From positions 1-8,662 of the forward strand of contig NZ_JOIZ01000051.1 in the NCBI RefSeq assembly GCF_000721605.1: a stretch of DNA of 8,662 nucleotides, given 5' to 3'. Below, piece after piece: positions 1 through 5,925 of this stretch. Under the pieces are notes generated by a model, which was not told where the DNA came from, ran no database searches, and was given only the letters and a program-made list of their open reading frames with translations. The first letter of the stretch is position 1. Every line of letters starts with the position of its first letter. The translations under genes were made by a program, and so were the position numbers. Source of the stretch: Streptomyces sp. NRRL S-37 (GTDB taxonomy: Bacteria > Actinomycetota > Actinomycetes > Streptomycetales > Streptomycetaceae).

Positions 1-278
1 CTCAGTAGTACTCTAGTTGCAATTCGCTATTCCTGCTGGTCAGTGGTGTGTTCGCGAGTGTACTCGGCTGATGTCCCGTCAGGTGCGGGAGGTTCGTGAC
101 CTCGAGTACGACGGGCCGTTGTGTTTGTCGTGCAAGATGATGTGCGGCCCGATGTCTGGTCGGCGGAACTGGAAGAGCTGCTGGTGCGGATCGGTCACCG
201 GTTCGGGCGGGTGGATCCGCGGTGGCGGATGCGGGCCTACGTGCACGGCCTGCTCGGGCCGGTGGGCCGCAAGAACAG

Positions 279-301
279 TCCCCCAGCGGGGGTACCCCCA
301 G
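279..301. repeat. 23-bp GGGGGTACCCCC mini-repeat, copy 1
   Basis: The unit is T, five C, AG, C, five G, TA, five C, AG. It contains the perfect palindrome GGGGGTACCCCC at 288-299, and five C facing five G can form an alternative hairpin. It lies exactly at the junction between transposase frames 1 and 3. The net length change must be 2 modulo 3, which fits replacement of a native CTG by 23 bp (+20). Similar GGGGGTACCCCC motifs are, from memory, common in Streptomyces genomes. Confidence 0.75.
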
Positions 302-532
302 GCAGCTGGCGGAGCACGCCGGTCACCGTACTCCCGCCGGGCTGCAGCACCTGCTGAGCCGTGCCTGCTGGGATCCCGACGAGGTCCGCGACGACCTGCA
401 GGAATACGCCGCCGAGAGGCTCGGGGACCCGGCAGGAGTGCTGATCATCGACGACACCGGGTTCATCAAGAAGGGCACGGTCTCGGCCGGCGTGCAGCGG
501 CAGTACTCCGGCACCGCCGGCCGTACCGAGAA

Positions 533-555
533 TCCCCCAGAGGGGGTACCCCCAG
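533..555. repeat. 23-bp GGGGGTACCCCC mini-repeat, copy 2
   Basis: This copy matches copy 1 at 22 of 23 positions, with A in place of C at the ninth base (541); its palindrome is 542-553. It lies at the junction between transposase frames 3 and 2, directly after the codons for GRTEN and before QIGVFAAYA. The frame change is again 2 modulo 3, consistent with a native CTG replaced by the 23-bp unit. Confidence 0.75.
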
Positions 556-1071
556 CCAGATCGGCGTCTTCGCCGCCTACGCCACGGTCAGGGGTCGCGC
601 ACTGGTGGACCGGGAGCTGTATCTGTCCAAGTCCTGGACCTCCGCCCCGGACCGCTGTGCCCAGGCGAAAGTCCCCGATAGACGCGCGTTCGCCACCAAG
701 GGCGACCTCGCGAAGGTCATCATCATGCGGGCACTGGCCTCGCCGCTGCCGATCGCCTGGGTGACCGTCGACTCGGCCTACGGCCAGGAGTGGCGGCTGC
801 GCCGCATGCTGGAGGAAGCCGGCGTCGGCTACGTCCTGGCCGTGCCGAAGTCCCGGCATGTCCACGCCGTCGGCCGCATCGACTTCGCCGTCGTCCAGGC
901 ACCCGAGGACGCCTGAGAACGCCACTCCTGCGGGGCCGGCGCGAAGGGGCCACGTGTCTACGACCGGGCCGCCGCCCGGCTGTCCGCGATCATGAGCCCA
1001 CCCACGACCGGTGGGTGCTGGCCCGCCGCAGCCTGGCCCGCCGTGGTGCACCGGGCGGATACGGTGAGGAA

Positions 1072-1245
1072 ATGATCTCACCTGACCGTAGAGCGGCTGA
1101 GCGTGAGGCGGCGGAGACGATTGCCTATCGCGTGGCGGAGAGCGTGAGGGCCAAGGCTGCTGTCGCGCTGGTACGCGACGCGGCTTCCGGAGCGCTCGGC
1201 GTTGCCCGGGTCGCCCGGCAACTGCGCGACTGGACTACCCCCTGA
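1072..1245 (+). CDS. Unrecognised small protein, 57 aa
   Basis: I do not recognise this ORF. It starts at ATG 1072 and encodes a highly charged, probably all-helical peptide (DRRAAEREAAETIAYRVAES, then VARVARQLRDW near the C-terminus). Codon choice looks reasonably Streptomyces-like. The nearest Shine-Dalgarno-like bases (GGTGAGGA, 1063-1070) sit only one base from the ATG, which is too close to work well. The frame is continuous with the last piece of the broken IS701 transposase upstream, so it may be host sequence joined to the IS relic, the tail of a lost gene, or chance. It sits between two transposase relics. Confidence 0.3.
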   Translation: MISPDRRAAEREAAETIAYRVAESVRAKAAVALVRDAASGALGVARVARQLRDWTTP

Positions 1246-1302
1246 CCCCTACGGGACTACTCGGAGTTCTGCAGGGCGGGGTACGTGGAGCCGGACTGTT
1301 CC

Positions 1303-1559
1303 GGACGGGCTGGGAGAGATCGCGAAGCCGCTGTCCTCCGGCGTGGTCCGGCCGCGGAGCGGCGGAACACAAAACACGCCTGGGGTGCGAACACACAGGT
1401 CCGAACCCCGTGGACCGAGGCAGGCCGGGTTCCAGGATGCACGTCCCGTCGGATGCGGACGGACTGCCCCTCCTCGTCGCCGTCTCAGGCGCCCACACCC
1501 ACGACGGTGAAGGGCTGAAGCCGACAGCGGAGGGTCACCGGACGAGACACGACCCTCAT
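1303..1559 (+). pseudogene. IS5-type transposase fragment
   Basis: The core is 1392-1559 in frame 3: HTGPNPVDRGRPGSRMHV, then SDADGLPLLVAVSGAHTHD, then EGLKP and GHRTRHDPH. This matches the middle of a Streptomyces IS5-group DDE transposase, the region around the TGPNPVDRG motif that follows the first catalytic Asp segment. Weaker similarity in frame 2 from about 1303 (GLGEIAKPLSSGVVR) suggests the preceding segment with a frameshift near 1390. The sequence leaves the family abruptly after DPH; the expected continuation to the C-terminal catalytic region is absent. The N-terminal domain and element ends were not found. This is a relic, and its last bases lie only about 120 bp upstream of the hydrolase gene. 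Confidence 0.75.
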
Positions 1560-1682
1560 CACATAGGACACGGTCCGAGTCCGAGCGGGGCCTTCTCGTA
1601 CCAGGACCGGCGGGCCGGAGCCTGGTTGGCGTGCAGTGCTCGACGGGTGGACCCTTGAAGAACCGTGAAGGGAGTACGGACG
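1560..1682 (+). promoter_or_regulatory. Upstream region and RBS of the alpha/beta hydrolase
   Basis: This spacer runs from the end of the IS5 fragment to the hydrolase start. A good Shine-Dalgarno, GAAGGGAG, ends at 1674, eight bases before ATG 1683. That favours ATG 1683 over the in-frame GTG 1665, which would put the Shine-Dalgarno inside the coding region. I could not place a convincing -35/-10 pair, so a promoter is inferred only from the gene's position. Confidence 0.5.
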
Positions 1683-2495
1683 ATGGGGCAGTGTGTGCGT
1701 GCGAACGGACTGGACATCTGGACCGAGCAGGTCGGCACCGGGCCTGACGTCCTGCTCGTCGGAGGGCTCGGTGACACCGTCGAGTCCTGGCAGTTCCAGC
1801 TCGACGGGTTGGCCGACCGCTACCGGCTGACCGCCTTCGACAACCGGGGAGCGGGCCGGAGCACCATGCCCGAGGGCCCTGTCTCGGTCGAAGCGATGGC
1901 CGACGACGCCGCCGCGCTGCTGCGGGCGCTGGACATCCCCTCCGCTCATGTCGCCGGCTTCTCCGGCGGCAGCGTCATCAGCCAGGAGCTGGCCCTTCGC
2001 CACCCCCGGCTGGTGCGCAGCCTGGTCCTCCAGAGCACCTGGCCGGTGCCGGATGCCTACCTGCGCCGGTGGTGCCTGTTCGTCCGCCGGCTGGTCGAGA
2101 CGGCCCCCGACGAACGCACGTTCCTCGAGAGCTTCTTCCTGGACATCTACACGGCCCGGGCACACAACGACGGCACGGTCGACCGGTTCATTGAGGACGT
2201 GCTTGCCTTCCCGCACAAGCAGACGCCCGAGAACCTGAAGCGCTTCCTCGACGCCGTCCTCGACCACGACACGACGAACCGTCTGCCGGACATCGAAGTG
2301 CCGACACTGGTGCTCGCCGGCGGCCGCGACTCCACCAGCCGCCCCGAACTCTGCCGCGCCGTCGCCGACGCGATCCCCGGCGCCCTGTTCGCGGTCATGG
2401 AGGAGGAAGCACACCAGCCTTTCCAGGAGATCCCCGACGAATGGAACGCCCGCGTCGACGCGTTCTGGCGGGAGGCGGAGCCCCGCACCGCGTGA
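1683..2495 (+). CDS. Alpha/beta-fold hydrolase, 270 aa
   Basis: A complete soluble alpha/beta hydrolase of the small esterase/lactonase/haloperoxidase-like group, of ordinary length for that family. Visible features from ATG 1683 are: a first strand and oxyanion region, VLLVGGLGDTVESW (about 23-36), where GG replaces the usual HG; FDNRGAGRS (52-60); the nucleophile elbow GFSGG with Ser94; the probable acid Asp216 in LAGGRDSTSR; and the catalytic His244 in EEEAHQPF. The cap segment at about 120-200 is helical and family-variable, so the substrate cannot be deduced. There is no signal peptide or membrane segment, so it should be cytoplasmic. The gene is monocistronic, flanked by an IS5 relic upstream and a convergent decayed replication gene downstream. 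Its intact triad amid decay suggests selection or recent arrival. The family call is firm; the reaction is unknown. Confidence 0.93.
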   Translation: MGQCVRANGLDIWTEQVGTGPDVLLVGGLGDTVESWQFQLDGLADRYRLTAFDNRGAGRSTMPEGPVSVEAMADDAAALLRALDIPSAHVAGFSGGSVISQELALRHPRLVRSLVLQSTWPVPDAYLRRWCLFVRRLVETAPDERTFLESFFLDIYTARAHNDGTVDRFIEDVLAFPHKQTPENLKRFLDAVLDHDTTNRLPDIEVPTLVLAGGRDSTSRPELCRAVADAIPGALFAVMEEEAHQPFQEIPDEWNARVDAFWREAEPRTA

Positions 2496-2659
2496 CCAGG
2501 AGAAGCCCAGAGCCTGACCGCGCCCAGGAACCGGCACGCCGGATCAGCGGCTCGGCCTTCGCTTCCCCGCTCCCGCACGATGCCACGGCCGGGCGGTCCC
2601 CCTCCGGCAGCAGGTGGACGGTGCACAGAGTCGGCGTGGAGCCGGGCCCGGCGGTGGCT
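2496..2659. other. Spacer between convergent genes, no gene seen
   Basis: These 164 bases separate the hydrolase stop from the tail of the minus-strand replication relic. They include a 12-bp perfect palindrome GCCGGGCCCGGC at 2641-2652, without a loop. There is no convincing terminator hairpin and no supported ORF. Confidence 0.5.
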
Positions 2660-2872
2660 TCAGCGTGCCTTGAGCGCCACGTGGTTCAGGGCCGTGCCTA
2701 CTCGGGGATCGGGTGGGCCACCGGACACATCGACGCCGAGTTCGTCAACGAGTCTCTTGAGGTAGGTGTCGATGGTGGGCTCCACCAGTTCGGCGTGGGT
2801 CGTGATGGCGCGGCGCCCCGACGTCAGACCACGAACCCGGTCGCCGCGGCGGCCGCGGCGACCGGCCGTCAC
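2660..2872 (-). CDS. Coding-like tail downstream of the replication relic, unrecognised
   Basis: On the minus strand, a frame ending in TGA at 2662-2660 has strongly Streptomyces-like codon use over TTHAELVEPTIDTYLKRL and VDELGVDVSGGPPDP, ending ALNHVALKAR. A GTG at 2872-2870 overlaps the last stop of the decayed replicase (GTGA), which would give a translationally coupled 70-residue protein; I see no other good start. The first 15 residues are Arg/Gly-rich and coincide with a 13-bp inverted repeat. It could be a small plasmid protein gene following the initiator, or the surviving C-terminal part of a longer gene. I do not recognise the family. Confidence 0.4.
   Translation of the reverse strand: MTAGRRGRRGDRVRGLTSGRRAITTHAELVEPTIDTYLKRLVDELGVDVSGGPPDPRVGTALNHVALKAR
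2837..2865. terminator. 13-bp perfect inverted repeat with 3-nt loop
   Basis: The arms at 2837-2849 and 2853-2865 (CCGGTCGCCGCGG and its complement) flank CGG. The hairpin starts three bases after the last stop codon of the decayed replicase on the minus strand (2869), the position of an intrinsic terminator in GC-rich DNA, though no T-run follows. It also lies inside the coding-like ORF 2660-2872, so an operator or coding coincidence is possible. Confidence 0.4.
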
Positions 2873-3690
2873 AGGCAGTCCAGCAGGAGGCAGCAGCCCG
2901 CCCACATCGAGCCGCCCACCGCCGTACCGTCTTTCGGCGTCCTCGGCCGCGTTGTGATCCCTGGTGGGTGTTGCTGGTGATTGCATGCGTCTCCATGGCC
3001 GGCAGCGGTTTCGTGAGTCCGGCGTTGGGGGGTATGTGCTTCGGCGTGGATGGTGGTGTGGAGGATGCCGGGGTTGTCGAAGTGGTGGTGTACCTCGCGG
3101 TATGCCCGGGTCCGGGCCGTCTCGAAGATCGAGTGATTGCGCCCCGGCCCTGTGGTATTGGTGCGGAACTGCTTGGTCTCCCGCCAGCGCGCGGGCGGCG
3201 TGTGGCCGCTCAGCGTCTCTTCCAGGCCGCCGAGCGTGTGGAGTCCGCCGTGGAGCCACTCGGTGCTCCAGTCCGTGTGCGGCGGGTTCTTCATCATCAG
3301 CCCCGAGCACGCCGCATCGCCGTCCAGCGTGGCGCAGGCCCTCGGTGACGGCGGCGTAGGCCAGTGGCTTGCGCCGGACGTACTCGGTCCGTGTCACCGC
3401 CTCCGCCAGGGCCCACACCGCATGAGCATGCCCATTCACCGGGTTCTCCATGACCGCGTCGGGCAGCGGATGCGACCCCACCGGCGACACCCCCGCAGTG
3501 CCGCATCCGAGTGGTCCGCATCCACGATGAGGAGATTGCTCATCGCCGACGGGTTCGCCTCTACCTACCGACGGGTCGTTGCCACCGGCCGCTGCTCACG
3601 CCGGATCCCCTCCTGCAGCCGGTTCGTCGCGTACGGTCGCAACGGCAGCCACAACTCGTTCCACTGCACTGCGGGCAACTCGACGTTCAT
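2869..3690 (-). pseudogene. Plasmid replication initiator (Replicase/PriCT type), decayed
   Basis: The minus strand reads as a Replicase-family initiator of actinobacterial plasmids (RepA-like, with a PriCT-type C-terminal part), which would open the origin and prime replication. Order of pieces: ATG 3690 MNVELPAVQWNELWLPLRPY to TTRR; TAG near 3566 where the family has a Tyr codon (RRYVEANP); SAMSNLLIVDADHSDAALR in the same frame; shift; NPVNGHAHAVWALAEAV and RRKPLAYAAVTEGLRHA; shift; GLMMKNPPHTDWSTEWLHGG, HTPPARWRETKQFRTNT and GRNHSIFETARTRAYREV; shift near 3015 (NAGLTKPLPAMETHAI); shift back to ITTRPRTPKDG and the TGA at 2871-2869. One stop plus about four frameshifts mean no functional initiator is made. 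It implies past plasmid integration or recombination. Confidence 0.85.
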
Positions 3691-4049
3691 GCGCTGATCA
3701 TCCCGAGCCGGCGGGGCCGGGAGAGCCGGACGCGCCGCGGTCTTCGAAGTCCGTCACAAGCCAAGTCAGATGGTGAGGCTCTCCCTGCCGGGAACCACCA
3801 CCTACTCCCGACTCGCCGAACTCTCCCCGGCTGCCACGTAGTTCGCGGGGGGAGCACTCCGAAGATCCCAGGGCCTGCACGCACACCAGTTCCGATGCTC
3901 GCGGCTCAGACATCGCACCCCAGTGCGTAGAGGCCCCGGGTCCGGTGACCCTGGCCCCGGACAGCGAAGGATCCCGGGCCGCCCGTGCGTCCTGGGATCC
4001 TTCTCGCCGGCCTCACCGCCGCTCACCAGTCGTCAGGTGTGCTGCTCAC
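3691..4049. other. Gene-free stretch upstream of the replicase relic
   Basis: No convincing gene was found in these roughly 360 bases. They contain the original upstream region of the replicase relic, where a plasmid origin might once have been, but I see no clear iterons. Small structures present are GGGTC-CGGT-GACCC at 3938-3951 and the strong stem-loop at 3966-4003. A start-less plus-strand frame ending with TAG at 3839-3841 looks mildly coding-like but cannot be supported. Confidence 0.55.
3966..4003 (-). terminator. Stem-loop, probable terminator of the 121-aa gene
   Basis: The arms GAAGGATCCC (3966-3975) and GGGATCCTTC (3994-4003) are perfect complements. The stem may extend inward by three pairs, one of them G-U, leaving a 12-nt loop. 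It begins 46 bases downstream of the minus-strand stop at 4050 and ends in TTC, as expected for a GC-rich actinobacterial terminator. Being symmetrical, it could also stop plus-strand transcripts. Confidence 0.6.
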
Positions 4050-4415
4050 TCACGCGATCGGCCGGTCCTCGCTGGTGCGGTCCCGGTGCGGTTCCTCCAC
4101 CGAGGTCTCGTGTCCGCCGGGCAGGACGCAGATCCGCTCCCAGCGGCCGTGTTTGCCCGCACAGACCTCGCTGAGCCTGGCCGCGTCGCCCTTCGCCACG
4201 GCCTGGTCGTAGCGGTCCTGGAACGGCTGGAGGCGGGTGCACAGCTCCATGCCGAGCTCCGTTTCCGCCGCCTCCACCCGGGCCCGTGCTTCCTGCACTC
4301 CCGGGTCGGACGGCACAGCCGAGATGACGTCCTCCGCCTCCGCGAAGGCCCTGGCGCCAACGTGCCGCCGTACGGCGTCCTGCACATGCCGCTCTTCCTC
4401 GGGGGCGGTCCTCAT
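4050..4415 (-). CDS. Unrecognised protein, 121 aa
   Basis: The family is not recognised. ATG 4415 is chosen because GGAAGGAG (4427-4420) precedes it by four bases; a longer reading upstream has atypical composition. The product is hydrophilic and largely helical: an N-terminal segment rich in Glu, Arg and Ala (EEERHVQDAVRRHVGARAF), a probable helical pair over 40-80 (ARARVEAAETELGMELC, FQDRYDQAVAKGDAARL), then CAGKHGRWERICVLPGGH with Cys86 and Cys96 and an acidic, likely disordered tail. It has no signal peptide or membrane span. Its ATG overlaps the TGA of the upstream HA-domain remnant (ATGA), so it was probably the second gene of a helicase-type operon and may now be poorly expressed. A stem-loop follows it. 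Confidence 0.7.
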   Translation of the reverse strand: MRTAPEEERHVQDAVRRHVGARAFAEAEDVISAVPSDPGVQEARARVEAAETELGMELCTRLQPFQDRYDQAVAKGDAARLSEVCAGKHGRWERICVLPGGHETSVEEPHRDRTSEDRPIA

Positions 4416-4600
4416 GCCGCTCCTTCCGTGGCCGCCCACTCCAGCCCGAGACCAGCCGGCGCGGTGAGCTTGTCGACGGTCAGCTTGGCCCGGCGGCTCT
4501 TGCTGTTCGACAGGAACACCCCGAGCTTCACCTCCGACCCGCCCGGGCCTGGTACTGCGCCAGGGCCGCAAGGCCCCTCTCGGAGGCGCTCACGGGCGCC
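4412..4600 (-). pseudogene. C-terminal remnant of a helicase-associated (HA) domain protein
   Basis: Two minus-strand pieces match the last HA unit of the large Streptomyces helicase-associated proteins. Piece one is SERGLAALAQYQARAG (about 4591-4546). Piece two, in another frame, is SEVKLGVFLSNSKSRRAKLT followed by LGLEWAATEGAA, ending with TGA 4414-4412. Family members have about 15 extra residues between these blocks, so a small deletion with frameshift near 4538-4546 is inferred. The ATPase domains and the other HA units are missing, and upstream sequence is unrelated. HA-domain helicases are, from memory, common at ends of Streptomyces linear replicons, so this may be the stump of a terminal helicase gene. 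The overlap with the next gene (ATGA) is intact. Confidence 0.75.
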
Positions 4601-4859
4601 GTGGACGGCTGTAATTTCGGGGTTCGTAGTTGGTGTGGTGCGGGTGGCTTGAGCTGGGGTGGTGTGGATTCTCTGATGACAGTTCCGGCGCTTGCGGGAC
4701 GCTGGAGGGAAGTGGTGACGGGACGTTTGGCCTGTGGTTGTTTGGGGTTCGCTGACAACGGTGGTGTGGTGTTGGTGATGGTGTCCGGCGTCTAACGGGA
4801 TGACGTGGGTTTGTGCTGGTCGGCGGCTTGTTGCGCGGTCAGGGCTTGTGTGGGTGGGC
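4601..4859. other. G/T-rich gene-free stretch with short GGTG repeats
   Basis: The plus strand here is unusually rich in G and T compared with the flanks. GGTGTGGTG occurs at 4632-4640 and 4763-4771, and GGTGGTGTGG at 4658-4667. GGGGTTCG precedes the outer two copies at 4619-4626 and 4744-4751. The minus-strand frame through it is His/Thr-rich (HHHQHHTT, NPEITAVHG) and looks non-coding. No gene is supported. It separates the operon containing tap from the HA remnant. Confidence 0.5.
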
Positions 4860-5306
4860 CTACGCCGGTCCCGGCTGGGGCGGGTTGCCGCCGGTCCAGT
4901 ACAGGGCGGTGTCGATGTCGCGTGCAGTCCAGCCGTCGGCGCGTGCTTTGCCGTGGTGGAGGAGATCGTCGAGGAGCTGGAGGTAGCGGCCGTAGCGTCC
5001 CGGTGTGGGGGTGAGGGAGAGGTTGCTGGTCTTGGGATCATCCACGGTGAACGCGGGCAGCGCGTGCGCCAGCACCGCCGGTTCGACTCCGCACGGTTCG
5101 GCGAGCACAGCCCGCCCGGCTTCGTTGAGCACGATCTCCGCATCGGCCCGCACGCCGCCGCCGTGGTTGCGGGCGGGGGAGTTGCGGTACGTCCACAGCC
5201 GCAGCACCCCCGCGGCCGGCAGGCCGTAGCGGTCCGCGGCCCGGTGGATCAGCGACGAGGTCAGCTCCCCGGCCAGCGGCACGGTCCGTAACGCTCCTGC
5301 TGTCAC
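4860..5306 (-). CDS. TniQ-N-like small protein, 148 aa
   Basis: The start is GTG 5306, with GGGGAG four bases upstream (5316-5311). The N-terminal half resembles the TniQ N-terminal domain: PLAGELTSSLIHRAADRYGL (about 10-29) fits the Gly-Glu-x-x-(T/S)-S-x-x-x-R-x-A signature, followed by a helical GVEPAVLAHALPAF block (about 73-86). Full TniQ proteins are much longer and carry zinc-binding Cys motifs, which are absent here. The second half (GRYGRYLQLLDDLLHHGKAR and ARDIDTALYWTGG) is a separate helical block I cannot assign. TniQ proteins help DDE transposases choose target sites and occur in CRISPR-guided transposons, but no transposase partner is nearby. It lies 47 nt downstream of tpg on the same strand, so a role linked to telomere replication is possible. 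It could equally be a truncated or repurposed relic. Confidence 0.65.
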   Translation of the reverse strand: MTAGALRTVPLAGELTSSLIHRAADRYGLPAAGVLRLWTYRNSPARNHGGGVRADAEIVLNEAGRAVLAEPCGVEPAVLAHALPAFTVDDPKTSNLSLTPTPGRYGRYLQLLDDLLHHGKARADGWTARDIDTALYWTGGNPPQPGPA

Positions 5307-5353
5307 AGTTCTCCCCGTACCCTTTCTGCTTCCGGCTCCGGCGCCCTGACCGC

Positions 5354-5911
5354 CTACAGCTCGAACTGCAGGTCGACGATGTCCTTGAGTTCCACTTCGA
5401 GGCCGTGGGCGCGGCGGCCGTCGTCGCGGAAGTACACCTCCCCCAACGCCTCGGCAGCGAGCTTGCGGAGGTCGTCCTCGTCGGCGCCTGCTTCCTGGGC
5501 TTGAAGGAGGCGGGCGGTGTGGTGGGGCGGGAGGGCGAGGGTGAGGTGACGCACGCGGGCCTGGTCGGTGCTGCCGACGGCGGCGGTGTAGCCGAACCGG
5601 GCCTGGACATCGATCATGATGCCGTTCGTGGTGGCCGCGGCCTGTTTCGCCTTCGCCCTGATCTGGGGCTGCCAGCGCGTGCGGACCTCGCGTTCGAGGC
5701 GGTCGGCGAGCTCCGGCCGGGGCTTTTTGATCTGGTTCTTCACATAGCGTTCGACGGTGCGCTGGCTGATGCCGAGCAGCTCGGCGACGCGTCGGGTGCT
5801 GCCTTGGTGCTGCTTGACCAGGTACCGTATCTGCGCCCTGGCGGACTTGGGAACGGGCCGCGTGAACGCGCCCTGCACTGCCTTGTCGAGTTCTTCCCCG
5901 ATCGTGACCAT
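5354..5911 (-). CDS. tpg: Terminal protein Tpg, 185 aa
   Basis: Tpg is the protein covalently attached to the 5' ends of Streptomyces linear replicons. It primes fill-in of the 3' overhang left after bidirectional replication and caps the telomere. The full-length pattern is present: IGEELDKAVQGAFTRPVPKS at the N-terminus; an HTH-like segment GSTRRVAELLGISQRTVERY (37-56) followed by a basic stretch KNQIKKPRPEL; RTRWQPQIRAKAKQ (77-90); ARFGYTAAVGSTDQARVR (104-121); and a conserved end YFRDDGRRAHGLEVE (160-174). In a characterised Tpg the DNA-linked residue is Thr114; Thr115 of GSTD is the likely counterpart, with Thr109 an alternative. ATG 5911 is supported by GGGGA (5925-5921) nine bases upstream and by family length. 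It starts 14 nt after the tap stop, so the two are surely co-transcribed. Confidence 0.96.
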   Translation of the reverse strand: MVTIGEELDKAVQGAFTRPVPKSARAQIRYLVKQHQGSTRRVAELLGISQRTVERYVKNQIKKPRPELADRLEREVRTRWQPQIRAKAKQAAATTNGIMIDVQARFGYTAAVGSTDQARVRHLTLALPPHHTARLLQAQEAGADEDDLRKLAAEALGEVYFRDDGRRAHGLEVELKDIVDLQFEL

Positions 5912-5925
5912 CGACCCGTGTCCCC

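Larger units (their letters stand above)
121..1049 (+). pseudogene. IS701-like (DDE) transposase, multiply broken and truncated
   Basis: A transposase of the IS701 type is readable in four pieces. Frame 1 (121-278) carries [20 protein letters not shown] through GPVGRKNS. Frame 3 (303-532) carries [18 protein letters not shown], the first catalytic Asp in [10 protein letters not shown] (about 450-455) and [13 protein letters not shown]. Frame 2 (557-913) carries [18 protein letters not shown] and the second catalytic Asp in [10 protein letters not shown] (about 770). After a TGA at 914-916, where the family has Trp (EDAW.RHSC), frame 2 continues to YDRAAARLSAI near 990, then jumps to frame 1 with EPTHDRWVLARRSLARRG (994-1049). 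The first two frame changes are caused by 23-bp insertions at 279 and 533. The C-terminal part with the catalytic Glu is absent, so no active enzyme can be made. GTG at 121 is the likely original start; the IS ends were not identified. Confidence 0.88.

Noticed and set aside
1485..2537. Minus-strand open frame opposite the hydrolase (350 codons)
   Set aside because: Antisense shadow of a clear alpha/beta hydrolase; its composition is typical of an antisense frame and it has no domain.
2441..2980. Plus-strand open frame overlapping the hydrolase end and the replicase tail
   Set aside because: It overlaps a real gene on the same strand out of frame and is antisense to a better coding frame; no domain was seen.
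3719..3841. Plus-strand frame reading AAVFEVRHKPSQMVRLSLPG to LSPAAT then TAG
   Set aside because: Codon use is mildly gene-like, but there is no start codon, no RBS and no recognised family.
4416..5143. Long minus-strand open frame through the G/T-rich gap into the HA remnant
   Set aside because: Only its last roughly 40 codons match the HA domain. The rest is His/Thr/Arg-rich antisense-like sequence, and part overlaps the TniQ-like gene in another frame.
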